From the NCBI GenBank assembly GCA_023430825.1, contig JAEYYL010000230.1, forward strand, positions 1 to 12,151: 12,151 nt of DNA, given 5' to 3'. Origin of the DNA: Verrucomicrobiota bacterium (GTDB taxonomy: Bacteria; Verrucomicrobiota; Verrucomicrobiia; Opitutales; Opitutaceae). A program made the translations under genes and the position numbers. The notes under the pieces are model-generated. The model worked only from the letters and a program-made list of their open reading frames with translations, searched no databases and had not been told where the DNA came from. Positions 1-8,081 of this stretch are shown here, one piece after another (within the stretch, counting starts at the first letter, position 1; every line of letters begins with the position of its first letter).

Positions 1-2409
1 GTGCAGCGGACGGCGTTGAAAACCCTCGATGGCGACGCGGTGGCGGCGGCGATTCGCCGCGCGGTGTTGGAGGAACACGAGTTGTCGGTGCACGCGATCG
101 CGCTGCTGCGGCCCGTGACGCTCCCGAAAACCTCGAGCGGCAAGCTGCAGCGTTTCGCGGCGCGTCAGGGTTTCGAGGCCGGTTCGCTCGAGACCGTGTT
201 CGTCTGGCGCGAACCCGCCGCGTCGACCGCCGAGACCGTTACTGTCGCCGAGCTTCCGTCTGCTTTCGCCCCCGCATCCGTCATGTCCCCCGCCGCTTCA
301 TCTTCCGCGCAACCGAGCCCCGACGGACGTTCCTCGCTCGCTCCGCTGGACGTCGACGCCAGCCGCGCGCGGGCGGACCAGATCATCGCCTGGCTGCGCG
401 ACTATGCCGACACGCGCATCAACTCGCTGCTCATGGACGAGCGGCGCAGCATTCCGCCCTACATCGTCCTCGATTTCGGCAACCAGGGCATTCTCGGTTT
501 GCAGGCGCCCGTCGCGATGGGCGGCGCGGGGCTGACCTATCGCGACACGTTGCGCGTGGCGGTGCAGATGGGCGCGATCGACATCAATCTCTCGTCGTTC
601 ATTGGCGTGCACAACGCGCTCGGGCTGCGCCCGATCATGCATTACGGCACGGCGGCGATGCATGCGAACGTCCTCCCGCGGCTCGCCTCGGGGCGCGAGC
701 TGGTCGCGTTCGCGTTCACCGAGCCCGGCGCCGGTTCGAATCCGCGCTCCATCAGTGCGACCGCCACGCCCGACGGCACGGGCGGCTGGCGGCTGCACGG
801 CTCGAAAAAATGGATCGGCACGGGCGCGTGGGCCGGCTGGATCGTGGTGTCGGCGCACCTGCTCGACGAGGCGGGTCACGATCGCGGCATCACGTCGTTT
901 CTCATTCAGCAGGGCGCGGCCGGGCTGCGCATGGGACTCGAGGAACTGACGATGGGCATGCGCGGCATGATCCAGAACACGGTTCACCTCGAAGGCGTGC
1001 GCGTGGGGCCGGAGGATATTCTCGGCCAGCCGGGGCAGGGGATGTTCGTCGCGCAGGAAACGATGAAGTTCGGCCGGCTGTTCATCTCGACCGTCAGTCT
1101 CGGCACGTTGCAACGCTGCGTGCAGCTGATGCTCCGCTACGCCGCGAACCGCTCGATGTCGACCGGCCGGCTGCTCGACAACGTCATCACCCGCGAACGC
1201 CTCAGCGATCACATCCGGCGCATCGCGGCGCTGCGCACGCTGATCGTGCAATTCGGCGGCTGGTATGACGAAGGCCTCGACGTGCCGGAGGAGTTTTTCG
1301 CACTCGTGAAATACGTCGGCCCCGAGTCGCTCGGTGCCGCGCTGGACAACCTGCTCCAGCTCTTCGGCGGCCGCGGCTACATCGAGACCAACATCGTGCC
1401 GCAGCTTTATCGCGACGGCCGGCTGCTGCGGATTTTCGAGGGCCCGACGGAGACGATGCTGATGTTCCTCGGCTCGCGCATCGCGAGCCAGAGCCGGCCG
1501 CTCGACGAATTCCTGCGCAAGAAACTGCGCGCGCCCGCGATCGCCGATCAGGTGTTCGCCGCCGCCGACATCGCCAAGCAGCATCACCTCGCGCAAAGCG
1601 ATCCGGCCGAGCAGGCGCTCGGCGTGCAACGCGTGTCGAAGCTCCTCGGCGAGTTCGGCATTCATGCGCTCTGGCTGGCGGTCGTCGAAGCGGAATTCGA
1701 TGCGAACGACGTGGCGCTCGATCGCGCCCGCCGCTGGCTGCAGCACGAACTCGCGCAGAGCTTCGCGCGGCTCTCGCAGCCGATCGCCGACCACGCGGCG
1801 CCGTTCAAGGCGGACGAGATCCAGGCGTTCGCCGCGGGCTACCGCGCTTTCATCGGCGACGTGGAACAGCACTGTGCCGGCGAGGAACACGCCCTCGACC
1901 CGATGCTCCGCCGCGCGTCGCCGGACGCCGCCACCGCTCCCGAAACGCCTCCGCCCGCGCCCATCCGAATCGCCGCCGCGCCGGTCCCCGCGACGAACGG
2001 GAATGGCAACGGCCACGCGCCCGCCGGCCGCGCCGCCGAAATCGAAGGCTGGCTGCGCGCGTGGATCGGCGGCCGGCTCGTGCTGCCCGCGACGCAGATT
2101 GATCCGCTGAAACCGTTCTCCGAATTCGGCATCGATTCGCTCACCGCGGTCGAGCTGTCGACCGCGCTCGGCGACTGGATGAAAGTCGGGCTGCCGACGA
2201 CGCTCACGTGGGATTATCCGAACATCCGCGCGCTCGCGGCCAACGTCGCCGCCCCCGCGTCCGCCGCCAGGACGTCGGCGCCGTCTGCGCTGCCGCCGGC
2301 CCGCACGGCGGCGCTCCCCGATCTCGAGGCGCTGTCCGAGGCGGACATGGCGAAACTGCTCGCCGCAGAACTCGACACGCTGCGCTCCGATTCCACTCCC
2401 CGCCGTTGA
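1..2409 (+). CDS. Loading protein, 3' part: FAAL C-terminus, acyl-CoA dehydrogenase, ACP (5' truncated by window)
   Basis: Seen: 802 codons are open from the window edge to TGA at 2407. The GTG at base 1 is probably internal, because residues 1-70 are only the C-terminal end of an acyl-AMP ligase, with the A10-like PKTSSGK motif (K48) and the following arginine-rich helix typical of fatty acyl-AMP ligases (FAAL). Residues about 120-500 are an acyl-CoA dehydrogenase fold: FTEPGAGSN flavin/substrate loop, KKWIGTGAWA, and a C-terminal FEGPTET whose Glu480 aligns with the catalytic base of medium-chain dehydrogenases. Residues 510-637 form an extra helical tail. A Pro/Ala-rich linker (638-680) leads to an ACP (681-755; GIDSL, phosphopantetheine Ser713) and a C-terminal docking helix (775-795). 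Known: FAALs load fatty acids onto carriers as acyl-AMP. Inference: the dehydrogenase makes an alpha,beta-enoyl-ACP for the PKS downstream. FAAL rather than CoA-ligase identity rests on a short stretch. Confidence 0.9.
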   Translation: MQRTALKTLDGDAVAAAIRRAVLEEHELSVHAIALLRPVTLPKTSSGKLQRFAARQGFEAGSLETVFVWREPAASTAETVTVAELPSAFAPASVMSPAASSSAQPSPDGRSSLAPLDVDASRARADQIIAWLRDYADTRINSLLMDERRSIPPYIVLDFGNQGILGLQAPVAMGGAGLTYRDTLRVAVQMGAIDINLSSFIGVHNALGLRPIMHYGTAAMHANVLPRLASGRELVAFAFTEPGAGSNPRSISATATPDGTGGWRLHGSKKWIGTGAWAGWIVVSAHLLDEAGHDRGITSFLIQQGAAGLRMGLEELTMGMRGMIQNTVHLEGVRVGPEDILGQPGQGMFVAQETMKFGRLFISTVSLGTLQRCVQLMLRYAANRSMSTGRLLDNVITRERLSDHIRRIAALRTLIVQFGGWYDEGLDVPEEFFALVKYVGPESLGAALDNLLQLFGGRGYIETNIVPQLYRDGRLLRIFEGPTETMLMFLGSRIASQSRPLDEFLRKKLRAPAIADQVFAAADIAKQHHLAQSDPAEQALGVQRVSKLLGEFGIHALWLAVVEAEFDANDVALDRARRWLQHELAQSFARLSQPIADHAAPFKADEIQAFAAGYRAFIGDVEQHCAGEEHALDPMLRRASPDAATAPETPPPAPIRIAAAPVPATNGNGNGHAPAGRAAEIEGWLRAWIGGRLVLPATQIDPLKPFSEFGIDSLTAVELSTALGDWMKVGLPTTLTWDYPNIRALAANVAAPASAARTSAPSALPPARTAALPDLEALSEADMAKLLAAELDTLRSDSTPRR
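2406..2409 (+). promoter_or_regulatory. TTGA stop/start overlap coupling the loading gene to the PKS
   Basis: The TTG start of the PKS shares bases with the TGA stop of the loading gene. No Shine-Dalgarno sequence is visible in the 25 bases upstream (a C-rich stretch). Initiation therefore probably depends on ribosomes finishing the upstream gene. The TTG assignment is inferred from PKS N-terminal architecture and the lack of a better start. Confidence 0.6.
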
Positions 2410-5400
2410 GTTCGCCGCCCGACATCGCCGCCTTGCTGCGCGAAGCCTACGGACAAATCCGTGCGCTGCGCAGCCAGCTCGCCGAGCGCACCGCGCCGAT
2501 CGCGATCGTCGGCGCGGCGTGTCGTTTCCCCGGCGGCGCCAACGATCTCGATGCGTTTGCCCGCGTGCTGCGCGCCGGCACCGATGCCGTCGCGCGCGTG
2601 CCCGCCGACCGCTGGGACGCCGATGCGTTCTACGATGCCGATTCCGACGCGCCGGGAAAAATGCACACGCGCGAGGCCGCCTGTATCGACGCGATCGATA
2701 CGTTCGACGCGGACTTTTTTGGCATCACGCGGCGCGAAGCCGAGCACCTCGATCCGCAGCAGCGGCTCCTGCTGGAGGTCGCGTGGGAGGCGTTCGAGGA
2801 CGCCGCGATCGCGCCCGACCGGATCCGCGGCAGCCGCACGGGCGTGTTCACCGGGCTGATGTATGGCGACTATGTCGTGCGCGCGCTGCGCGAAAACGGC
2901 ATTGACGGCATCGGCGCGTATCTCGGCACCGGCGGCACGTTCAGCGCGACTGCGGGCCGGCTCGCCTACGTGCTCGGCCTGCAAGGCCCCACGATGGCCG
3001 TCGACACCGCGTGCTCGTCGTCGCTCGTCTCGGTGCACCTGGCCTGCCAGGCGTTGCGCAACGGCGAATGCGACCTCGCGCTCGCCGGCGGCGTCAACGC
3101 GCTGCTCACCCCGGAGCCCAGTATCAATCTCACGAAGGCGCGCATGATCTCGCCGCACGGCCGCTGCCGGACGTTCGACGCGGCGGCCGACGGCTATGTG
3201 CGCGGCGAGGGCTGCGGGCTGGTTGTCCTGAAACCGCTCGCGCGCGCGACTGCCGACGGCGACCGCGTTCTCGGCGTCATTCGCAGCTCGGCGGTCAACC
3301 AGGACGGACGCAGCAGCGGACTCACCGCGCCGAACCGGCTCGCGCAGCAGGCGCTCTTGCAGGCCGCGCTCGACGCCGGCGGAGTGAACGCCGCCGACAT
3401 CGGCTACGTCGAGTGTCACGGCACGGCGACGCCGCTCGGCGATCCGATCGAAATCTCGGCGTTGCGCGAGGTGCTCGGCCGCAACCGTCCCGCGAACCGC
3501 CCGCTCGCGCTCGGTTCGGTGAAAACCAACTTCGGCCACCTCGAAGGCGCCGCCGGTATCTGCGGTTTACTCAAGGCGCTGCTCGTCGTGCGCGGCGCGG
3601 AGATTTTTCCGCACCTGCACCTCGAAACGCTCAACCCCCGGATCGATTTCGGCGGCGCGCCGATGTCGATTCCGACGCGTCCGACGCCGTGGTTCGTGGA
3701 CGGTGCACCGCGGCTCGCGGGCGTGAGCTCGTTCGGTTTCGTCGGCACGAACGCGCACGTGATCCTCGAAGCGCCGGCGACGGCGCCCGGACCCGGCGTC
3801 GTAAGGCCGCGCGCGCCGCGGGCGATTGTGCTGTCCGCGAAAACCGAGGCAGCCGTATCCGAACTCGCGTTACGCCACGCCGCATGGCTCGAGGCGCATC
3901 CGAAGACCGATCTCGCGAGCGTCGCGCTCACGCTGCACACCGGCCGGTCGCATCATGCGCATCGCCTCGCCGTCGTCGCGGGCGACGCCGCTGACGCCGC
4001 GAAGCTGCTGCGCACATCTGGCGGGCAGACGTGGCGCGGCGAGGCGCAACTCAATCAGCCGCCGCGCGTCGCGTTTCTGTTCACCGGCCAGGGTTCGCAG
4101 TGTCCCGGGATGGGTCGTGCGCTGGCGGAGACGGAGTCGGTGTTTCGCGACGCGCTGCTCCGCTGCGAGAAAATTCTCGGCGACGCGCTGCCACGGCCGT
4201 TGACCGAGTTGATGTGGAGCGCGGACCGCGCCGCGCTCGATGCGACCGCCGTGGCCCAGCCGGCGCTGTTCGCGCTCGGCTACGCGTTGACGGAGCTCTG
4301 GGCGTCGTGGGGCGTGCGGCCCGACGTGCTCGTCGGCCACAGCATCGGCGAATATGCGGCGGCGTGCGCCGCGGGAGTTTTCAGCGTCGAGGATGCACTG
4401 CGCCTGGTCGCCGCGCGCGGGCGGTTGATGCAAGCGTTGCCGGCGAACGGGGGGATGGCCGCGGTCGCCGCCGGCGAGGAAGCCGTTCGCGCCGCGCTCG
4501 CGGGACGCGAGGATCGGCTGGCGATCGCCGGCGTGAATTCGCCAGGCGAAACGGTGATCTCCGGCGAACGCGTCGCTTTGCGCAGCGTCCTCGAAGCGTT
4601 CGCCGCGCAGGGCGTGGCAGCGAGCGAGCTGGCGGTGTCCCACGCGTTTCACTCGCCGCTGATGCAGCCGATGCTCGCGGCGTTCGAGCGCGAGCTCGCG
4701 ACGGTGACCTTCCACGCGCCGACGACGCCGATCGCGGCGAATCTCAGCGGCGCGATCGATACCGCGCACGCGATGGCGCGCCCCGATTACTGGCTGCGGC
4801 AGATCGTGTCGCCGGTGCGTTTCGCTGACGCGGTCGTGAGCGCCGCCGCGAGCGGCGCGCGCGTGTTCATCGAACTCGGCCCGCGTGCGATCCTGAGCGG
4901 ACTGGGCGCGAAGACCTTGTCCGCGCCGGAACTCGCCTGGTTGCCGAGCTTGCGCGGCGAGCGCGACGACGGCACGGCGCTGGCGAGCGCGGTCGCGGCG
5001 CTCTACGCCGCGGGCGGCGAAATCGATTGGACGACGTATCACCGGACGCGCGGCGGCGAACGCATCGGGTTGCCGACGTATCCGTTTCAGCGCCGGCGTT
5101 TCTGGCTGCCGCCGCCGACAGCGGCACCAGCGGCCGCTCCTGAAGCGGACGCATCCGTGCCCGCGGGCGCGATGGCGTTTTCGGTGATGTTTTTCGCCGC
5201 GACGCAAAACCCGCTCGACGGCGACAAATACAAATTGGTGATCGAGGCGGCGCGTTTCGCGGATCGCAGCGGGTTCGAAGCGGTGTGGGTGCCGGAGCGG
5301 CATTTCACCGCGATGGGCAGCCTTTATCCGAATCCTGCGGTGCTGCACGCCGCGCTCGCGCGGGAGACGCGCCGCGTGCGGTTGATGGCGGGCAGCGTCG

Positions 5401-8081
5401 TCGCGCCGTTGCACGATCCCGTTCGCATCGCGGAGGAGTGGTCGATGGTGGACAACCTGTCCGGCGGGCGCGTCGGACTCTCGTTCGCGTCGGGCTGGAA
5501 TCCTGACGACTTCGTGTTTTTTCCCGAGCGTTATCCGGAGCGGCAGGCGCGGTTGACCGAGACCGTCGAAACGGTTCGCCGGCTCTGGCGCGGCGAGGAA
5601 ATCGAACGCGTCAACGGTGCCGGCAAGAATGTCCGTGTGCGCGTGCTGCCGACGCCCTTGCAGAAGGACGTGCCGATCTGGATCACGGCCGCGGGAAATC
5701 CGCGCACCTTCGAAAAAGCGGGCGAGCTCGGCGCGAACATTCTCACGCATCTGCTCGACCAGGACATCGACGACCTCGCGGAGAAAATCTCGCGCTATCG
5801 CGCCGCACGCGTCGCGCACGGTCACGATCCCGCGGCGGGGCGGGTGTCGGTGATGGTGCACACGTATGTCGGCGCCGATCTCGCGGCGACGCGCGAGCGG
5901 GTGCGGGGACCGTTCTGCGCCTACCTGAAAGCGAGCCGCGGGTTGCTCGCGGGGCTCGCGCACAGCCGCGGTCGCGCGGTCGATGTCGCGGCGCTGTCCG
6001 AGCGCGACCTCGATGACCTCGTCAATTTCCTGTTCGAGCGCTTCTACAACACGCGCGCGCTGATCGGCACACCGGAAAGTTGCGCGCCGCTCGTGGCGAA
6101 ACTCCACGCCGCCGGCGTGAACGAGATCGCGAGCCTGCTCGACTTCGGGCAAACCGTCGACGACGTGCTCGGTGGGCTGCCGGCGTTGCGGGGGTTGCGC
6201 GACCACTGCGCGCGGGAGATGCCCGCGACGGCGAGTGCGCACGCGGCGGCGAAACCGGCGCTGCGCCGCGAAGCCGAGGTGCCGGCGGATGCGCTTTACG
6301 AGATCGCGTGGCGTCCGCTGCCCGCGCTGCGGGTGGCGGCACCGACGGGGCGCTGGTTGATCCTCGCCGACGAAGGCGGTCTCGGCGACGCGCTCGCCGC
6401 GGTGCTCGGCGCGGAGCGCTGCCTCTGCGTGCGACACAACGCCGTCGGGCGCGAACCGTCGTGGGATGAATTTTTCCAGTCGCGCGCGGCCGATCTCGCC
6501 GGATTGACCGGCATCGTCTGGCTCTGGCCGCTCGACGCCGATGTCTCCGACGCCGCCGGCGAAGTCGAACGCGCGCGGCAACTTGCGCAGGCGGTGGTGA
6601 AGTTGGGCGGCGGCGCGCGGTTGTGGTGCGTGACGCGCGGCGCCGTCGCTTTGCCCAACGAGACGCCCTCGATCGCGGCTGCGCCGCTGTGGGGTTTTCT
6701 GCGCGTCCTCGGCCTGGAGCACGCGGCGCACTGGGGCGGCCTGATCGACGTCGACGCGGCGGTGCTCGCACCCGCGCTCGCTGCGCAACTGCTCGGCGGC
6801 GGCGCGGAGGACAAGGTCGCGCTGCGCGGCGACACGCGCTGGGGCGAACGGCTCGCTCGCTTTACGCGCGCGCCTGAACAAGTGGCTCGCTGCGTGAGCA
6901 GCGGGACCGTCGACGCCGATCCCTGCGCTCACGCGCAGAGCCACGGTCCGATCATCGCGGCCGATCGCGGTTATCTCATTACTGGCGGGCTCGGCGGTGT
7001 GGGCCTCGAACTCGCGAACTGGCTCGTCGCGCGCGGGGCGCGGCATCTGCTGCTGCTCGGACGCTCGACACCCGGCGAAGCGGCGAAGCGCGCGCTCGGG
7101 GCGTTGCGCGCGCAGGGTGCGACGGTGCACGTCGCGGCCGTGGACGTCGCGGAGGAGAACGCGCTCGCGCAGGTGTTGCGTGACTGGTCTGCGGCGGGGC
7201 GTCCGCCGATTCGCGGCGTGATGCATGCCGCTGGTTCGTGGCATGACGTGCCGTTTGCGCAGCTCGATGCCGCGGGTCTCGCGCGCGTGCTCGCGCCGAA
7301 GGTCGCGGGCACGCTCGCGCTGGAGCGGCTGCTCGGTGCGGAGTTGGATTTCTTCGTGTCGTTCTCGAGTTTGTCGTCGGTGCTTCCTGCCCACGGCCAG
7401 GCGAATTATGCGGCCGCGAACGCGTTTCTCGACGCGCATGCGCACGCGCGTCGTGCGATGGGCCGGCCGGCGCTGAGCGTGAATTGGGGACCGTGGTCGG
7501 GCGTCGGTTTCGGCGCGAGTGAACACGGTCGCAAGGCGCACGAGCGGCTCGAATCGTTCGGCTTGCGGCGGATCACGCCGGTGGCGGCGCTCGCGGCGCT
7601 TGAGGCGTTGCTGGTGCGCGGGACGACGCAGGCGGCGGTCGTCGCGGTGGATTGGGCGCTGCTCGCGCGCGTCGACGCGCCGCTGGCGCGCACGCCGTTC
7701 TTGAGCGAAGTCGCCGGACATCTGGTTGCGGAAATGGTGGGCGTCGCGGCGGACGGCGAATGGGCGAAGCGGTTCGCGGCCACGCCGCCGGACGCGCGTG
7801 GTGCGCTGGTGAACGAAGCGGTGGGCGGGATCGTTGCCCGCGTTTTTCGCATGCCGGCGGCGGAGCTGCGTCGCACGGAGCCGTTGCCGAACCTCGGACT
7901 GGATTCGCTGATGGCGGTGGAAATCAAGAATCGCCTCCGCGCGGAACTCGGCGTCGACGTGCCACTCGCGCGCCTGCTCGAAGGCGCGAGCGTCGACGCG
8001 CTCGCGACGCTCGTGCAGGCGGAACTGGCGACGGCGGGCACGGGCCCGGCGGCGCCGGCGGTGGAGGAGTTCGTCCTATGA
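2406..8081 (+). CDS. Type I PKS module: KS-AT-LLM-KR-ACP (1891 aa, complete)
   Basis: Seen, numbering from TTG 2406: N-terminal docking coil (6-27); KS (30-455) with Cys203 in TACSSS, His338 in ECHGTATP and His378 in NFGHLEG; AT (553-850) with Ser646 in GHSIGE and HAFH at 746-749, a malonyl-CoA signature; post-AT linker ending LPTYPFQRRRFW (889-900); LLM domain (925-1265); KR structural half (1290-1520) and catalytic half with TGGLGGVG (1526-1533), Ser1655 and Tyr1668; ACP (1800-1875) with Ser1834 in LGLDSL; short acidic tail EEFVL. No dehydratase, enoylreductase or methyltransferase is visible. Role (inference): one malonyl extension, beta-keto reduction and flavin-dependent alpha-oxidation. 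Start: the frame stays open up to ATG 2208, but residues from there to 2405 are Arg-rich and PKS-unlike, with no other usable start codon. TTG 2406 overlaps the previous stop and gives a normal PKS N-terminus; TTG 2433 is the alternative. Confidence 0.95.
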   Translation: MSSPPDIAALLREAYGQIRALRSQLAERTAPIAIVGAACRFPGGANDLDAFARVLRAGTDAVARVPADRWDADAFYDADSDAPGKMHTREAACIDAIDTFDADFFGITRREAEHLDPQQRLLLEVAWEAFEDAAIAPDRIRGSRTGVFTGLMYGDYVVRALRENGIDGIGAYLGTGGTFSATAGRLAYVLGLQGPTMAVDTACSSSLVSVHLACQALRNGECDLALAGGVNALLTPEPSINLTKARMISPHGRCRTFDAAADGYVRGEGCGLVVLKPLARATADGDRVLGVIRSSAVNQDGRSSGLTAPNRLAQQALLQAALDAGGVNAADIGYVECHGTATPLGDPIEISALREVLGRNRPANRPLALGSVKTNFGHLEGAAGICGLLKALLVVRGAEIFPHLHLETLNPRIDFGGAPMSIPTRPTPWFVDGAPRLAGVSSFGFVGTNAHVILEAPATAPGPGVVRPRAPRAIVLSAKTEAAVSELALRHAAWLEAHPKTDLASVALTLHTGRSHHAHRLAVVAGDAADAAKLLRTSGGQTWRGEAQLNQPPRVAFLFTGQGSQCPGMGRALAETESVFRDALLRCEKILGDALPRPLTELMWSADRAALDATAVAQPALFALGYALTELWASWGVRPDVLVGHSIGEYAAACAAGVFSVEDALRLVAARGRLMQALPANGGMAAVAAGEEAVRAALAGREDRLAIAGVNSPGETVISGERVALRSVLEAFAAQGVAASELAVSHAFHSPLMQPMLAAFERELATVTFHAPTTPIAANLSGAIDTAHAMARPDYWLRQIVSPVRFADAVVSAAASGARVFIELGPRAILSGLGAKTLSAPELAWLPSLRGERDDGTALASAVAALYAAGGEIDWTTYHRTRGGERIGLPTYPFQRRRFWLPPPTAAPAAAPEADASVPAGAMAFSVMFFAATQNPLDGDKYKLVIEAARFADRSGFEAVWVPERHFTAMGSLYPNPAVLHAALARETRRVRLMAGSVVAPLHDPVRIAEEWSMVDNLSGGRVGLSFASGWNPDDFVFFPERYPERQARLTETVETVRRLWRGEEIERVNGAGKNVRVRVLPTPLQKDVPIWITAAGNPRTFEKAGELGANILTHLLDQDIDDLAEKISRYRAARVAHGHDPAAGRVSVMVHTYVGADLAATRERVRGPFCAYLKASRGLLAGLAHSRGRAVDVAALSERDLDDLVNFLFERFYNTRALIGTPESCAPLVAKLHAAGVNEIASLLDFGQTVDDVLGGLPALRGLRDHCAREMPATASAHAAAKPALRREAEVPADALYEIAWRPLPALRVAAPTGRWLILADEGGLGDALAAVLGAERCLCVRHNAVGREPSWDEFFQSRAADLAGLTGIVWLWPLDADVSDAAGEVERARQLAQAVVKLGGGARLWCVTRGAVALPNETPSIAAAPLWGFLRVLGLEHAAHWGGLIDVDAAVLAPALAAQLLGGGAEDKVALRGDTRWGERLARFTRAPEQVARCVSSGTVDADPCAHAQSHGPIIAADRGYLITGGLGGVGLELANWLVARGARHLLLLGRSTPGEAAKRALGALRAQGATVHVAAVDVAEENALAQVLRDWSAAGRPPIRGVMHAAGSWHDVPFAQLDAAGLARVLAPKVAGTLALERLLGAELDFFVSFSSLSSVLPAHGQANYAAANAFLDAHAHARRAMGRPALSVNWGPWSGVGFGASEHGRKAHERLESFGLRRITPVAALAALEALLVRGTTQAAVVAVDWALLARVDAPLARTPFLSEVAGHLVAEMVGVAADGEWAKRFAATPPDARGALVNEAVGGIVARVFRMPAAELRRTEPLPNLGLDSLMAVEIKNRLRAELGVDVPLARLLEGASVDALATLVQAELATAGTGPAAPAVEEFVL
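5175..6204 (+). other. Luciferase-like monooxygenase (LLM) domain 1, embedded in the PKS
   Basis: This domain lies between the post-AT linker and the KR structural half. Key stretches are VWVPERHF, YPNPAVL, PLHDPVRIAEEW, VDNLSGGRVG, SFASGWNP, WITAAGNP and NILTHLL. These mark the FMN-dependent luciferase-like family found inside natural-product megasynthases (the TIGR04020 / MupA-Atu3671 type). Related domains in nostophycin and puwainaphycin synthases accompany products with an alpha-hydroxy group, so alpha-hydroxylation of the carrier-bound chain is the likely reaction here. That role is inferred. The domain needs reduced flavin from a separate reductase, and none is encoded in the window. 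Confidence 0.88.
8063..8069 (+). promoter_or_regulatory. Ribosome binding site for the NRPS gene, inside the PKS 3' end
   Basis: GGAGGAG lies 8 bases before ATG 8078, which is ideal Shine-Dalgarno sequence and spacing. The same bases encode the Glu-Glu of the PKS C-terminal tail. With the ATGA overlap of start and stop, this supports ATG 8078 as the start and suggests translational coupling. Confidence 0.85.

Noticed and set aside
1..3. GTG at base 1 as the true start of the loading gene
   Set aside because: The protein would begin inside the C-terminal subdomain of an acyl-AMP ligase. The gene almost certainly continues upstream of the window.
2208..2405. N-terminal extension of the PKS from ATG 2208
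   Set aside because: It would overlap 200 bases of the ACP and docking-helix coding sequence and encode an Arg-rich peptide unlike any PKS N-terminus.
6280..6960. Possible dehydratase or enoylreductase between LLM and KR
   Set aside because: No HxxxGxxxxP dehydratase motif or enoylreductase nucleotide-binding site is seen. The stretch fits the non-catalytic structural half of a KR.
3870..7721. 1283-codon open frame on the minus strand opposite the PKS
   Set aside because: Arg/His/Ala-rich translation with no domain. It mirrors the G/C-ending codons of the real gene. Similar long minus-strand frames at 298-2016, 2214-3539, 7406-9004 and 9032-12112 have the same cause.
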